DNA of 64,000 bases from Bacteroidales bacterium (lineage in GTDB: Bacteria > Bacteroidota > Bacteroidia > Bacteroidales > JAADJA01). Below the pieces are notes generated by a model. That model had not been told where the DNA came from, ran no database searches, and was given only the letters and a program-made list of their open reading frames with translations. The DNA lies in assembly GCA_020438105.1 (NCBI GenBank), contig JAGQVE010000015.1, positions 18,002-82,001 on the forward strand, given 5' to 3'. Position numbers and translations under genes: made by a program. This document shows positions 39,209 through 48,746 of this stretch, in pieces; positions within the stretch are counted from its first letter, which is position 1; every line of letters begins with the position of its first letter.

Positions 39209-40738
39209 ATGCAAGAAACCATCCTCATTCTTGATTTCGGATCACAGTATACGCAGCTGATAGCGCGCAGGGTAAGGGAACTAAATGTATATTGCGAGAT
39301 CCATCCATTCAATGATTTCCCGAAGATTAATGAATATATTAAAGGAGTGATCCTTTCCGGCAGCCCGTTTTCGGTTTTGGATCAAAACGCTCCTGTTCCA
39401 GATCTGACCGACATTCGCAAAAAAGTACCCCTATTGGGAGTTTGCTACGGAGCGCAGTTTCTTGCAAAACTGGATGGTGGCAAGGTTGAGCCTTCTTCAA
39501 TACGCGAGTATGGCAGGGCCAATTTATCTTTTATCAACCATCACAACGAGCTCATGCGCGGCATGACCGACGATTGCCAGGTATGGATGTCGCATGGCGA
39601 TACTATATTGCAAATCCCGGAGGCTTTTGAAATTATTACCAGCACCGGAGATGTGGAAGTAGGCGGTTACCAGGTTAAAGGCGAAAAAACTTATGGCATA
39701 CAGTTTCACCCTGAAGTTTATCACACGACGGAAGGAATGACCCTTTTGCGGAATTTTGTGGTTGATATTTGCGGATGCTCCCAGGAGTGGACGCCCGAGT
39801 CGTTTATTGAAGCCACTATTGAAAACCTTCGGCAAAAGCTTGGAAATGACAAGGTGGTTTTGGGATTATCAGGAGGCGTTGATTCTTCAGTATCTGCAGT
39901 TTTACTTGATAAAGCCATTGGTAAAAACCTTCATTGCATATTTGTGGATAACGGCCTGTTGCGGAAAAACGAGTTTGAAACCGTTCTGGATTCTTACCAG
40001 CATATGGGATTGAACGTTATTGGCGTAGATGCTAAGGAACGGTTCTACAAAGCACTTGGAGGCGAGACCGATCCGGAAAAGAAAAGAAAGATCATCGGAG
40101 GTACTTTTATCGAAGTATTTGATGAAGAAGCCCATAAAATTCAGGATGTTAAGTGGCTGGCACAGGGAACCATCTACCCTGACGTGATCGAATCCAAATC
40201 GGTGAAAGGGCCGTCGGCAACGATCAAGTCGCATCACAATGTAGGAGGGTTACCCGATTACATGAAGCTAAAAATCGTGGAACCGCTGAACACCCTGTTT
40301 AAAGATGAGGTGCGCAGGATTGGCCGTAAGTTGAAAATGGATCCGAACCTGATCAATAGGCATCCTTTTCCGGGGCCGGGATTGGGCATCCGTATTCTCG
40401 GAGACATCACCCGCGAAAAGGTGCGCATACTTCAGGAAGCCGATCATATTTACATCGAAGGATTAAAAAATTGGAACTTGTATGATAAAGTGTGGCAAGC
40501 CGGCGTTATCTTACTTCCGATACAAAGCGTCGGTGTTATGGGCGACGAACGTACTTACGAAAATGTTGTAGCTTTGCGGGCGGTAATTTCAACCGATGGC
40601 ATGACCGCCGATTGGTCGCAGTTGCCCTATGATTTTTTAGCAAAGGTATCCAACGATATAATTAATAAGGTTAAGGGGGTTAACCGGGTGGTTTATGATA
40701 TCAGCTCAAAGCCGCCGGCAACTATTGAGTGGGAATAA
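39209..40738 (+). CDS. guaA: GMP synthase (glutamine-hydrolysing)
   Basis: 509 residues from the ATG at 39209. It turns XMP into GMP using glutamine and ATP. The amidotransferase domain has Cys in [10 protein letters not shown] and HPE in IQFHPEVYH. The PP-loop motif is [14 protein letters not shown], and the C-terminal dimer domain ends in the conserved [14 protein letters not shown]. It is single in the window, next to a LysM protein gene 15 nt downstream with which it is probably co-transcribed. Confidence 0.96.
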   Translation: MQETILILDFGSQYTQLIARRVRELNVYCEIHPFNDFPKINEYIKGVILSGSPFSVLDQNAPVPDLTDIRKKVPLLGVCYGAQFLAKLDGGKVEPSSIREYGRANLSFINHHNELMRGMTDDCQVWMSHGDTILQIPEAFEIITSTGDVEVGGYQVKGEKTYGIQFHPEVYHTTEGMTLLRNFVVDICGCSQEWTPESFIEATIENLRQKLGNDKVVLGLSGGVDSSVSAVLLDKAIGKNLHCIFVDNGLLRKNEFETVLDSYQHMGLNVIGVDAKERFYKALGGETDPEKKRKIIGGTFIEVFDEEAHKIQDVKWLAQGTIYPDVIESKSVKGPSATIKSHHNVGGLPDYMKLKIVEPLNTLFKDEVRRIGRKLKMDPNLINRHPFPGPGLGIRILGDITREKVRILQEADHIYIEGLKNWNLYDKVWQAGVILLPIQSVGVMGDERTYENVVALRAVISTDGMTADWSQLPYDFLAKVSNDIINKVKGVNRVVYDISSKPPATIEWE

Positions 40739-40753
40739 CCTTAACGTTTGACT

Positions 40754-43102
40754 ATGAAGAATTGGAAATTTCAGGTTTTTATTGCAGCATTTTTTGCAAT
40801 CATTTTAAATACTTCACTGTCGGCATCCGGCCAGCAAGTTGAAAAGTCGCAAATCAAAGAAACCATCGATGGAAAGGAGTATTATCTCCATTTTGTAAAA
40901 CAGGGCGAAACGCTTTATAATATCGCCAGGGCTTACAACATTACCGTTGATGATATTTTCAAATCCAATGAAGCCTCACGCGACGGTATCAGACCAGGGA
41001 ACGTATTAAAAATCCCTGTTGACCTTAAGAACACCGGGCCCGAAAAGCAGCCGGAAAAGCCCAAAGAAGCATTTTTCTATCACATCGTAAAAAAGCAGGA
41101 AACCTTGTATGGCCTCTCCAAACAATACAATGTTAAGATTGAAGCCATTCAGAACCTGAACCCGGATATTTCCGGCGACCTGAGAGAAGGCGAAACTATA
41201 AAAATCCCCGAGGCAACTGAAGTTACTAAAGTAACATCAACACCAGTTCCTGAAAATACTGCGATCCATATAATTTTGGAGGGTGAAACGCTTTATGCCA
41301 TCGCCCGCGAATACAATGTAACCACCGGAGAGATTATCAATGCCAATCCCGGAATTAATGCCCAGGATTTAGACATCGGACAAAAAATCGTGATCCCAAA
41401 TCAAAACCAGGCAGTAAAGGCTGAAGAGGAAACTACAATTGACAAATTGGATCCATTTAAAACACATACCGTCGAAAAAGGAGAAACCTTGTATAGCATT
41501 GCCCGCGAGCATGCAGTTTCAGTTGATACCCTGAAGAAATACAACGATGGGCTGACCGTTAACCTCTATATTGGTCAAAAAATAAGTATACCGCAAAGCA
41601 CCACCGACAAAAGCTACCTCATTTACACACCCGACCGCAAAGAAGAACTGGAAGAAATAGCCAGTAAATACAGGATCGATAGCAAGGAGGTAAGTGAGAT
41701 CAATCCGGGAATTTCGAAAAAAGTGAAGAAAGGACAGGTAGTTAAAATTCCAGTAGAAGTACAGGAACCGGAAAAAAATGAGCCCCTAAAGAACGAAGAA
41801 GAACAATTCACATTGCAGAACGATTTTCCATGCCCCATTCATCCTTCGGCCCGGCTCAGGACTTACAATATTGCGCTTATGATCCCCCTTTTCCTTCAGG
41901 AAGTTGATAGCCTGGAGAAATATCGTGAGCGTGGTCTTGAATCCACTTCGGATATGATCTCCTTTCGCTTTCTGAATTTTTATGCCGGCTTTAAAATGGC
42001 CGTTGACTCTATGGAAAGTGCCGGCATGAAGATCAACCTGTTTGTTTACGATGTGGATAATGACCTTTCGAAAGTAAGCCAGGTTTTGCAAAAATCAGAA
42101 TTAAGTAGCATGGACCTCATCGTAGGCCCTTTGTATGCAAAGAGTTTTGCCCGGGTAGCGAATTTTGCCAAAACATTTCAGATTCCCATCGTAAATCCCC
42201 TATCAACGCGGGAAGAGATCATTGGCAACAACCCATATGTTTACAAAATAAAACCTGCTGAGGAAGTACAAACCGATCTGATGGTTAATTACCTCCTCGA
42301 AAACTATCCTAAAAGCAACATTGTGCTGGTAAGGCATAACAAATACAAATACCAACCTACGATTTCTTATATCAGAAATAACCTGAATGCAAAACGGCCG
42401 GGGCATGTGATGGTTCCAAATTCAAAAATTGCAGCGCTGATTAAAAAGTCCGAGCAAAACTCCATTTTTACGGAAAATAAACTTTTTGAAAAAGAACAGA
42501 TCAACCACAGCCTGACGGACAGTTCATGGATTAGCAACCTGGTGAAAGAAGTTATTTATGTCGACGACAGTCTTCCGGGACTTGAAATGAACCTTTCAAA
42601 AATCAGGAATAATATCGTCGTGGCGATTAGTGATGACCTCGTATTCACAAAGGATTTAATGTCGCAGTTAAACAAATTGCACCTCGATCATCAAATTACC
42701 GTTTTCGGGTTACCCGACTGGAATAGCTTTCAGGATATGGAAACCAATCAGTTATTGAACCTGCATGTGCATACTTTTACAGCATCCATAGTCGATTATT
42801 CCGATCATAATATTGTCCGGTGGATTGAGATATACCGAAAACAATTCCACACCGAGCCTACCGCAGGAAATTTTGCATTCGACGGCTTTGACACAGGCTG
42901 GTATTTTTTAAATGCACTATACCGGTATGGTACCGGATTCAGGGAATGCACCCGAAATTTCAACCCTAATCTTATTCAAAGCAAATTCCGTTTCGAATCA
43001 AAGGAGGGTAACGGATTTCAAAATGTATACTGGAATATGGGTAAGTACGAGGATTACTCCTACAAAAGGGTAACCCTCCAGCATTTTATCAGTGATAATT
43101 AA
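40754..43102 (+). CDS. LysM-repeat protein fused to a periplasmic-binding-protein-like receptor domain
   Basis: 782 residues from the ATG at 40754. Signal peptide (MKNWKFQVFIAAFFAIILNTSLSASGQ). Four clear LysM repeats follow, each with GETLY or QETLY and a KIP or IP end, plus a fifth degenerate one (EELEEIASKYRIDSKEVSEI). From about residue 370 a type I periplasmic-binding fold starts (NIALMIPLFLQEVDSLEKYR, DLIVGPLYAKSFARVANFAK, IPIVNPLSTREEI). LysM binds peptidoglycan. The receptor part resembles amino-acid-binding proteins and the PBP activator LpoA only in fold. It lies between guaA and nusB. Confidence 0.82.
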   Translation: MKNWKFQVFIAAFFAIILNTSLSASGQQVEKSQIKETIDGKEYYLHFVKQGETLYNIARAYNITVDDIFKSNEASRDGIRPGNVLKIPVDLKNTGPEKQPEKPKEAFFYHIVKKQETLYGLSKQYNVKIEAIQNLNPDISGDLREGETIKIPEATEVTKVTSTPVPENTAIHIILEGETLYAIAREYNVTTGEIINANPGINAQDLDIGQKIVIPNQNQAVKAEEETTIDKLDPFKTHTVEKGETLYSIAREHAVSVDTLKKYNDGLTVNLYIGQKISIPQSTTDKSYLIYTPDRKEELEEIASKYRIDSKEVSEINPGISKKVKKGQVVKIPVEVQEPEKNEPLKNEEEQFTLQNDFPCPIHPSARLRTYNIALMIPLFLQEVDSLEKYRERGLESTSDMISFRFLNFYAGFKMAVDSMESAGMKINLFVYDVDNDLSKVSQVLQKSELSSMDLIVGPLYAKSFARVANFAKTFQIPIVNPLSTREEIIGNNPYVYKIKPAEEVQTDLMVNYLLENYPKSNIVLVRHNKYKYQPTISYIRNNLNAKRPGHVMVPNSKIAALIKKSEQNSIFTENKLFEKEQINHSLTDSSWISNLVKEVIYVDDSLPGLEMNLSKIRNNIVVAISDDLVFTKDLMSQLNKLHLDHQITVFGLPDWNSFQDMETNQLLNLHVHTFTASIVDYSDHNIVRWIEIYRKQFHTEPTAGNFAFDGFDTGWYFLNALYRYGTGFRECTRNFNPNLIQSKFRFESKEGNGFQNVYWNMGKYEDYSYKRVTLQHFISDN

Positions 43103-43126
43103 TCCACCCATTTTAAGTTAATTCTA

Positions 43127-43134
43127 TATCTTTG
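43127..43134 (+). promoter_or_regulatory. Candidate -7 element of nusB
   Basis: TATCTTTG, 20 nt before the ATG at 43155, matches TAnnTTTG. No clear -33 box. Confidence 0.45.
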
Positions 43135-43154
43135 CAAAAATTCTTTGAAATACT

Positions 43155-44120
43155 ATGCTAAGCAGAAGGCATTTGCGGATAAAAGTTTTACTGGCACTCT
43201 ATGCGTTTTTTCAATCTCAAACCGAAAGTATTGCAGCCGGTGAAAAAGAGCTATTTAAAAGCATAAATAAATTGTATGAGATATTCATTTATCAACTTTC
43301 GTTACTCATCGAAATAGTTGAATATGCTCACAAGCGACTTGAAGAAAACAAATTGAAATTTTTCCCCACCGAAGAAGATCTCAATCCCAACACCCGGTTT
43401 ACTGAAAATAAGGTCATCAAATTACTGGATGCCAATAAGGATTTCAGAAAGCATTATGACTTATATAAAATCAACTGGGTAGATGAAGAGGAAATGATCC
43501 GAAAACTTTGGGTGGAAGTTAGGGAAAGCCAGGATTTTAAAGATTATATGGCTTCAGAAACCAACACTTTCAACGACGACCGGGAAATACTTATCAGGAT
43601 CGTAAAAAAACAAATCACCGCCTCGGAAATTCTCCACTTTTACTATGAAGAGAAAAACATCCATTGGAGCGATGATTTTTTTACAGCTAACATGCTGGTT
43701 ATAAAAACCCTGAAAGCATTAAAACCTACCTGGGGTGAGTCGCATCCACTACCTGAGTTATTTAAGGAAACGGTGGATGATGATGCCAATGAAGATCGTG
43801 AGTTTGTGAAGGATCTTTTCAGAAAAACAGTGGTTCATAGCGATGAATATGAGGCCCTGATTGCTGAAAAGGTAAAAAACTGGGAAATGGACAGGATTGC
43901 TGTTATGGATATTTTACTGATCAAAATGGCCCTGGCTGAGCTCATTGAATTCCCGTCGATTCCAATAAAAGTAACGCTTAACGAATACATCGAACTGGCC
44001 AAAATGTACAGCACTCCTAAAAGTAAAGTATTCGTAAATGGTATTTTGGACAAACTCATTATTGATCTGAAAAACTCCAAAAAGATCAAAAAAACCGGCA
44101 GAGGATTGCTGGAGAATTAA
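43155..44120 (+). CDS. nusB: Transcription antitermination factor NusB, long form
   Basis: 321 residues, about twice the length of E. coli NusB. The C-terminal 120 residues carry the conserved WEMDRIAVMDILLIKMALAE and PIKVTLNEYIELAKMYSTPK. The N-terminal part has RRHLRIKVLLALYAFFQSQT followed by a long helical insert of about 170 residues, a form known in Bacteroidota. NusB binds S10 (NusE) on boxA RNA during rRNA transcription. Confidence 0.92.
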   Translation: MLSRRHLRIKVLLALYAFFQSQTESIAAGEKELFKSINKLYEIFIYQLSLLIEIVEYAHKRLEENKLKFFPTEEDLNPNTRFTENKVIKLLDANKDFRKHYDLYKINWVDEEEMIRKLWVEVRESQDFKDYMASETNTFNDDREILIRIVKKQITASEILHFYYEEKNIHWSDDFFTANMLVIKTLKALKPTWGESHPLPELFKETVDDDANEDREFVKDLFRKTVVHSDEYEALIAEKVKNWEMDRIAVMDILLIKMALAELIEFPSIPIKVTLNEYIELAKMYSTPKSKVFVNGILDKLIIDLKNSKKIKKTGRGLLEN

Positions 44121-44173
44121 TAAAAATTAACAGTCGGATGTAATAGTCAAAATAGGAATTTCCGAAATTTGCA

Positions 44174-44845
44174 ATGAAAGCAAAAATTACACTTATGAAG
44201 GCAGGTAAGATTTTACAATTTATTCTTGTAATAACAATTATAGCTGGTTTGGTTAGCTGTGATGGCAATAAAAGTAAAGCTAAAAAAGCGGATAAAGATA
44301 AAAACACCGAATCAACTGCAAAGCAAGCAAACAAGCAGGAACCCGAATTAGTATACGATTCAAAAGGTAATATAACCGAGCGGCACGCCTATTCGTACCG
44401 CAAGGCCGACGGATCGGTGCGTTCATTTGATAGTTATTACTACACTTACGATGATCGTGGAAATGTTGTTAAAGAGGTAAAGGAGTCATACAAACCCGAC
44501 GGTACACTCAGTTATAAAAATATAAACTACTATACCTGGAACGATGATAACCTGCAGGTTGAACTGGTATTTGAATCTTACAATGCGGAAGATGAACTTC
44601 AGCGGAAAGCCCGGCATACCTACAAATATAACGAGCGTGGTCATAAAATTGAAGACCTTGGTTACTTTGATGATGGTTCAATCAGTTCGAAAATTGTGCT
44701 TGATCCTGATGAAAAAGGTGCTTTACGATCAGAAGAATTCATTCATTACAATGAGGATGGCAGCAAAAAGGACCACAAAAAATATTACTACACCGAATAT
44801 GGTCTCGATCGCACTGTTGATCTCATGGAACAAAAAGACAAATAA
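44174..44845 (+). CDS. Hypothetical lipoprotein with YD-type repeats
   Basis: 223 residues. The lipoprotein signal ends at VSCDG; an alternative ATG at 44195 (MKAGKILQFILVIT) gives a shorter signal of the usual length. After a Lys-rich linker there are about five repeats of the type YDSKGNITERHAY, YDDRGNVVKEV and YNERGHKIEDL, similar to RHS/YD or MORN-like surface repeats. Function unknown. The stop overlaps the start of the AMMECR1 gene by one base. Confidence 0.65.
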   Translation: MKAKITLMKAGKILQFILVITIIAGLVSCDGNKSKAKKADKDKNTESTAKQANKQEPELVYDSKGNITERHAYSYRKADGSVRSFDSYYYTYDDRGNVVKEVKESYKPDGTLSYKNINYYTWNDDNLQVELVFESYNAEDELQRKARHTYKYNERGHKIEDLGYFDDGSISSKIVLDPDEKGALRSEEFIHYNEDGSKKDHKKYYYTEYGLDRTVDLMEQKDK

Positions 44846-45381
44846 TGTATCAACCCAAGTCAGTATATACTGATATTGCGCTTAAAGCACTGATTCATTA
44901 CCTTGAATTTGGTGATACCCGAAATTTGGTTTTTGACAATATTCCTGAGGAGTTATATCAAACACAGCGGGCCTGTTTTGTAAGCCTTCATCTGGATGAT
45001 GGCGAGCTCAGAGGTTGTATTGGTACCATTGATCCTCAGGAAGAAAATCTGGTTAAAGAAATCACCCGAAATGCAGTTTCAGCCGCCATTAACGATAGCC
45101 GCTTTCATGCGCTTGAACCCGAAGAACTGGAGGATATAACCATATCGGTGGATGTGCTTACCAAAGCCACCGAAATTACCGCACTTGATGAGCTTGATCC
45201 CCGGATTTTTGGGATTGTTGTTACCGACGGTAGTTTCCGGCGAGGTGTTTTATTGCCCGGCCTTGAAGGCATCGACACCGCTGAAAAACAGATTGAAATT
45301 GCCAAATGCAAAGCCGGACTTAACAGGACCGAGCTTGAAGATTTAACTATTTACAGGTTTACTTCCAATCGTTATCATTAA
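44845..45381 (+). CDS. AMMECR1 domain protein
   Basis: 178 residues, cytosolic. The family signature ELRGCIGTIDPQ is present, with NAVSAAINDSRFHALEPEEL and KCKAGL. The family is found in all domains of life, but its reaction is unproven; the fixed LRGCIG motif suggests a catalytic or metal-binding Cys. Translation is coupled to the lipoprotein gene upstream. Confidence 0.87.
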   Translation: MYQPKSVYTDIALKALIHYLEFGDTRNLVFDNIPEELYQTQRACFVSLHLDDGELRGCIGTIDPQEENLVKEITRNAVSAAINDSRFHALEPEELEDITISVDVLTKATEITALDELDPRIFGIVVTDGSFRRGVLLPGLEGIDTAEKQIEIAKCKAGLNRTELEDLTIYRFTSNRYH

Positions 45382-45508
45382 TCCCCGCTTAATTATATCA
45401 AGTATAAATTAGCCTTAATTTATGTAATTCAGGGTAAATTTTGGTTCACGGTTTCTTTTTTTTTCTTTATTTGCATTCAGCACAAATGCACCTGAAATAA
45501 AAAAGCAT

Positions 45509-47644
45509 ATGACCAAAATCATCTCCACATTAAAAATACTGTTCCCTGCATTTATATTTCTGTTTTCTGCGATGGATTCATTTGCCGGCAAAGAGGAAGA
45601 TCCATGTGCAAAAACAAATAAAATAATCGAGTTTATAAATACATTCCATATCAACCCACCAGCCATTGACGAGGCATTTAATAATCAGGTAAAAAAAACG
45701 CTGCTTGAGCAACTTGATCCGGCTGGATATCTTTTAACAAAAGATGATGTAGATGCCATCTTTGCTGTTTGCCCTTCCCTTCCGGTAGCCGATTGCAAAT
45801 CCCATCAAAATTTTATTGACCGGATAACCACCATTTACGCAAACCGGTTAACAGCCATCGACAGCATGGTTAAAAGTACATTTGCAACACCCCTTGATTT
45901 TACAAAATCAGACTCCCTGCATTTTGATGGTTTAAAAAATGCGAATTACAATAAATCTGAATCAGAACTATATGCGTTTTGGGAGCAATATATGAGATTT
46001 CAGACATTACGATATTTCATCACCACTTTTAAGCAGGAAGATTCAACCTTTGAAAAAACTCGTGAAAATTTTGAAAAATACGAGTCAGAAATCAGAGAAG
46101 CGGTAAGCAAGGAAGAACAATGCGACATGGCTCATATGCTTAATATGGATGGCGATTTAAAAAACTATATATTATCCACTTACCTCAACGCGGTAACCAC
46201 CTCTTTTGATCCGCATACCAATTATTTCAGCCTGCAGGAAAAAGAACATTTCGATCACATGTTATCACGAAATAAATTTTCGTTTGGAATTGATCTTGAC
46301 CAAAACCGAAACGGCAATATCCTGATAGCAAGGCTGATCCCGGGCGGGCCGGCATGGCGCTCAGGGCAGCTGGATGAAGGCGATGTGCTTATCTCCATTC
46401 AATTTAAAAATAAAGAGCTGGTTGATTTAACGTGTTCAAATCTGTATGAAATAGAAAACCTCATGTATCAATCAGAGGCAGGAGATGCCAGGATCACTGT
46501 AAGGAATAAATTTGGGCAGGTAACAACGGTAGAGCTGAAAATGGAAATTCTGGAAGCAGCTGAAAATGTGGTTTATAGTTTTATCATGGATGGCGAATGT
46601 AAAGTAGGATACATCACTTTGCCTGCGTTTTACACCGACCCCGAATCAGATGATCCATTGGGATGCGCCAGCGATTTGGTAAAAGAACTTGTTAAGCTCA
46701 AAAATGACCATGTAGAAGGAATTATCCTCGATGTTCGTAACAATGGTGGTGGTTCCATTACCGAAGCCGTCGACCTTGCAGGCGTGTTCATCGATTCAGG
46801 ACCTTTGTGTTTATTTACCAATAAAACCGAAAAACCGAGGCTGGTAAACGACATCAACAGGGGTGTGATTTACGATGGGCCAATGGTGCTGATTGTAAAC
46901 CAAATGAGTGCCTCGGCAAGTGAAATCCTCGCCGGAATTTTGCAAGACTATCATCGTGCAGTGATTGTTGGCACAACTACTTACGGCAAAGCATCCGGAC
47001 AAAATATCTTTCCGGTTGGCAACAATAACAATGGCAAATCTGAGGTATTTAAATTTGATCCCAATTCACATGATTTTGTAAAGGTTACCACAGCCCGTTA
47101 TTTTAACCTGGAAGGTGGATGTCATCAACTTGTAGGCATACAACCTGATGTTCCTTTACCCGCTGTATTTTCATATGAAGGATTTCTTGAATCCGGTGAG
47201 GAAACAGCCCTGCCAAATATCACCGTTGAGAAAGAGGTTAACTTTACACCATTCCCCGAATTACCCATTGACACGCTTAAACAGCTAAGCCAGCAAAGAT
47301 TGCAATCAGATAAACAGATGAATGAAATTATAACAATTGGTTCAAAAGTTGAAAAACTCTACACCCAAAAATCGAGCTTTCCGCTCAACTTTGATTCATT
47401 CATTTCTTTTTATTCCGAGGGGCTAGGCGAGATACGCGAACTCGACAGCACCCTGGTACGACCAGCCAGGGCCTATACTTTATTAAATAACACCTTCGAT
47501 GCCGACCTTCTGAAATATGACGATTACAAGCAGAAAGTACACAAAGAGATGATCAGCAACATCAATAAAAACATGTATACTGAAGAAGGATATAAAATCC
47601 TTTGCGATTTGATCAGGATCAGGAAATCAGAAATAAAAGAATAA
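45509..47644 (+). CDS. S41 family C-terminal processing peptidase
   Basis: 711 residues. Signal peptide (ending MDSFAGKEEDP), then a helical N-terminal region with NNQVKKTLLEQLDPAGYLLTKDD typical of Prc proteins. A PDZ domain covers FSFGIDLDQNRNGN to about residue 340, followed by the protease core: DVRNNGGGS, catalytic Ser469 in SASASE and Lys494 in YGKASGQ, spaced 25 residues apart as in E. coli Prc. It would act in the periplasm on protein C-termini. A C-terminal helical domain follows. Confidence 0.9.
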   Translation: MTKIISTLKILFPAFIFLFSAMDSFAGKEEDPCAKTNKIIEFINTFHINPPAIDEAFNNQVKKTLLEQLDPAGYLLTKDDVDAIFAVCPSLPVADCKSHQNFIDRITTIYANRLTAIDSMVKSTFATPLDFTKSDSLHFDGLKNANYNKSESELYAFWEQYMRFQTLRYFITTFKQEDSTFEKTRENFEKYESEIREAVSKEEQCDMAHMLNMDGDLKNYILSTYLNAVTTSFDPHTNYFSLQEKEHFDHMLSRNKFSFGIDLDQNRNGNILIARLIPGGPAWRSGQLDEGDVLISIQFKNKELVDLTCSNLYEIENLMYQSEAGDARITVRNKFGQVTTVELKMEILEAAENVVYSFIMDGECKVGYITLPAFYTDPESDDPLGCASDLVKELVKLKNDHVEGIILDVRNNGGGSITEAVDLAGVFIDSGPLCLFTNKTEKPRLVNDINRGVIYDGPMVLIVNQMSASASEILAGILQDYHRAVIVGTTTYGKASGQNIFPVGNNNNGKSEVFKFDPNSHDFVKVTTARYFNLEGGCHQLVGIQPDVPLPAVFSYEGFLESGEETALPNITVEKEVNFTPFPELPIDTLKQLSQQRLQSDKQMNEIITIGSKVEKLYTQKSSFPLNFDSFISFYSEGLGEIRELDSTLVRPARAYTLLNNTFDADLLKYDDYKQKVHKEMISNINKNMYTEEGYKILCDLIRIRKSEIKE

Positions 47645-47662
47645 TATTTTAACCCGAACAAG

Positions 47663-48703
47663 ATGAGAAAAAGAACGATTTTACTTTCCATGCTCGTTTT
47701 CAGCTTTATGCTGCTTAATAACATCACAAGGGCTCAGCGTTTCGAGAGTGCGCTGGCTTATATGGAATACATTGGTGAACAATATACCAATATCAATGAG
47801 GAGTTGTGGGATTATATCAAAGCTGCAGCCCATAAAAAAAATGTAGCCAAAATAGAATCGCGCAGGCGGGAACTTGTAAACACCACTAAGGCAGCGGCTG
47901 CGCGTATCAGCCGGTTACCCGACTACGAAGGAGATGGAAGTTACCGCGATTCGGTGGTTGCCTATTTAAATATCTCACACCTGCTTTTGGATGAAGATTA
48001 TGAGAAAATTGTCGACCTTGAAAAAATTGCTGAAGAATCGTATGATTTAATGGAAGCCTACATGGAGGCTAAAAAGCAAGCCAACGAAAAAGCCACGCAG
48101 GCACATGAACGACTGCAGGTTGAGCAGCAGGCTTTTGCTGACACCTACGGGATCACGTTAATTGATACAGAAAATAAACTTTCGCAAAAGCTGGAAAAGG
48201 CCAATGAGGTTTATGACTACTATAACGAGATCTACCTGATCTTTTTCAAGTCGTATAAGCAGGAATCATACCTGCTTGATGCAATTTCGCGCTCGGATTA
48301 CAGTGCATTGGAACAAAACAGGACCACGCTGGAGAATTTCGCCTCCGAAGGTATCAAGGAGCTGGCCCGCAAAGGAAGTATTGATGGCGATTACACCTTA
48401 AAACAAGCCACCCAAAGGCTCCTTACATTTTATAAAAAAGAGGCAGGACAGACCATGGAAGATTTTGCAGCATTTTTCCTCACGATGGAGAAATTACAAC
48501 AGATACAGGCCGTAATGGAAAAGAAAAGCAAATCGCAACTTACCCAAAAGGAGGTGGATGATTACAACAAGCTGGTGAAAGACTACAACACCATGGTAAA
48601 GAAATACAACGAGACCAATCAAAAACTTAACGACGAACGAAACGACCTGATCAATGAATGGAATAAAGTGGCGGATAAGTTTATAAATAAGCATGTTCCG
48701 TAA
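47663..48703 (+). CDS. Secreted coiled-coil protein of unknown function
   Basis: 346 residues. Signal peptide MRKRTILLSMLVFSFMLLNN to about residue 24 (NITRAQRFES). The rest is almost wholly helical with long charged stretches, such as MEAKKQANEKATQAHERLQV and ETNQKLNDERNDLINEWNKV near the C-terminus. A conserved domain for this helical shape (LIC11966-like) is possible but I cannot prove it. It lies 18 nt after the S41 protease gene, so the two are probably one unit. Confidence 0.6.
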   Translation: MRKRTILLSMLVFSFMLLNNITRAQRFESALAYMEYIGEQYTNINEELWDYIKAAAHKKNVAKIESRRRELVNTTKAAAARISRLPDYEGDGSYRDSVVAYLNISHLLLDEDYEKIVDLEKIAEESYDLMEAYMEAKKQANEKATQAHERLQVEQQAFADTYGITLIDTENKLSQKLEKANEVYDYYNEIYLIFFKSYKQESYLLDAISRSDYSALEQNRTTLENFASEGIKELARKGSIDGDYTLKQATQRLLTFYKKEAGQTMEDFAAFFLTMEKLQQIQAVMEKKSKSQLTQKEVDDYNKLVKDYNTMVKKYNETNQKLNDERNDLINEWNKVADKFINKHVP

Positions 48704-48746
48704 TTCAACCTGCCTCCATTTTCTTACTTTTACAAAAACTTTTTCA

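Noticed and set aside
48693..48746. Start of the GH2 gene at 48693
   Set aside because: It overlaps the preceding gene and puts a non-signal stretch before a good lipoprotein signal at 48747.
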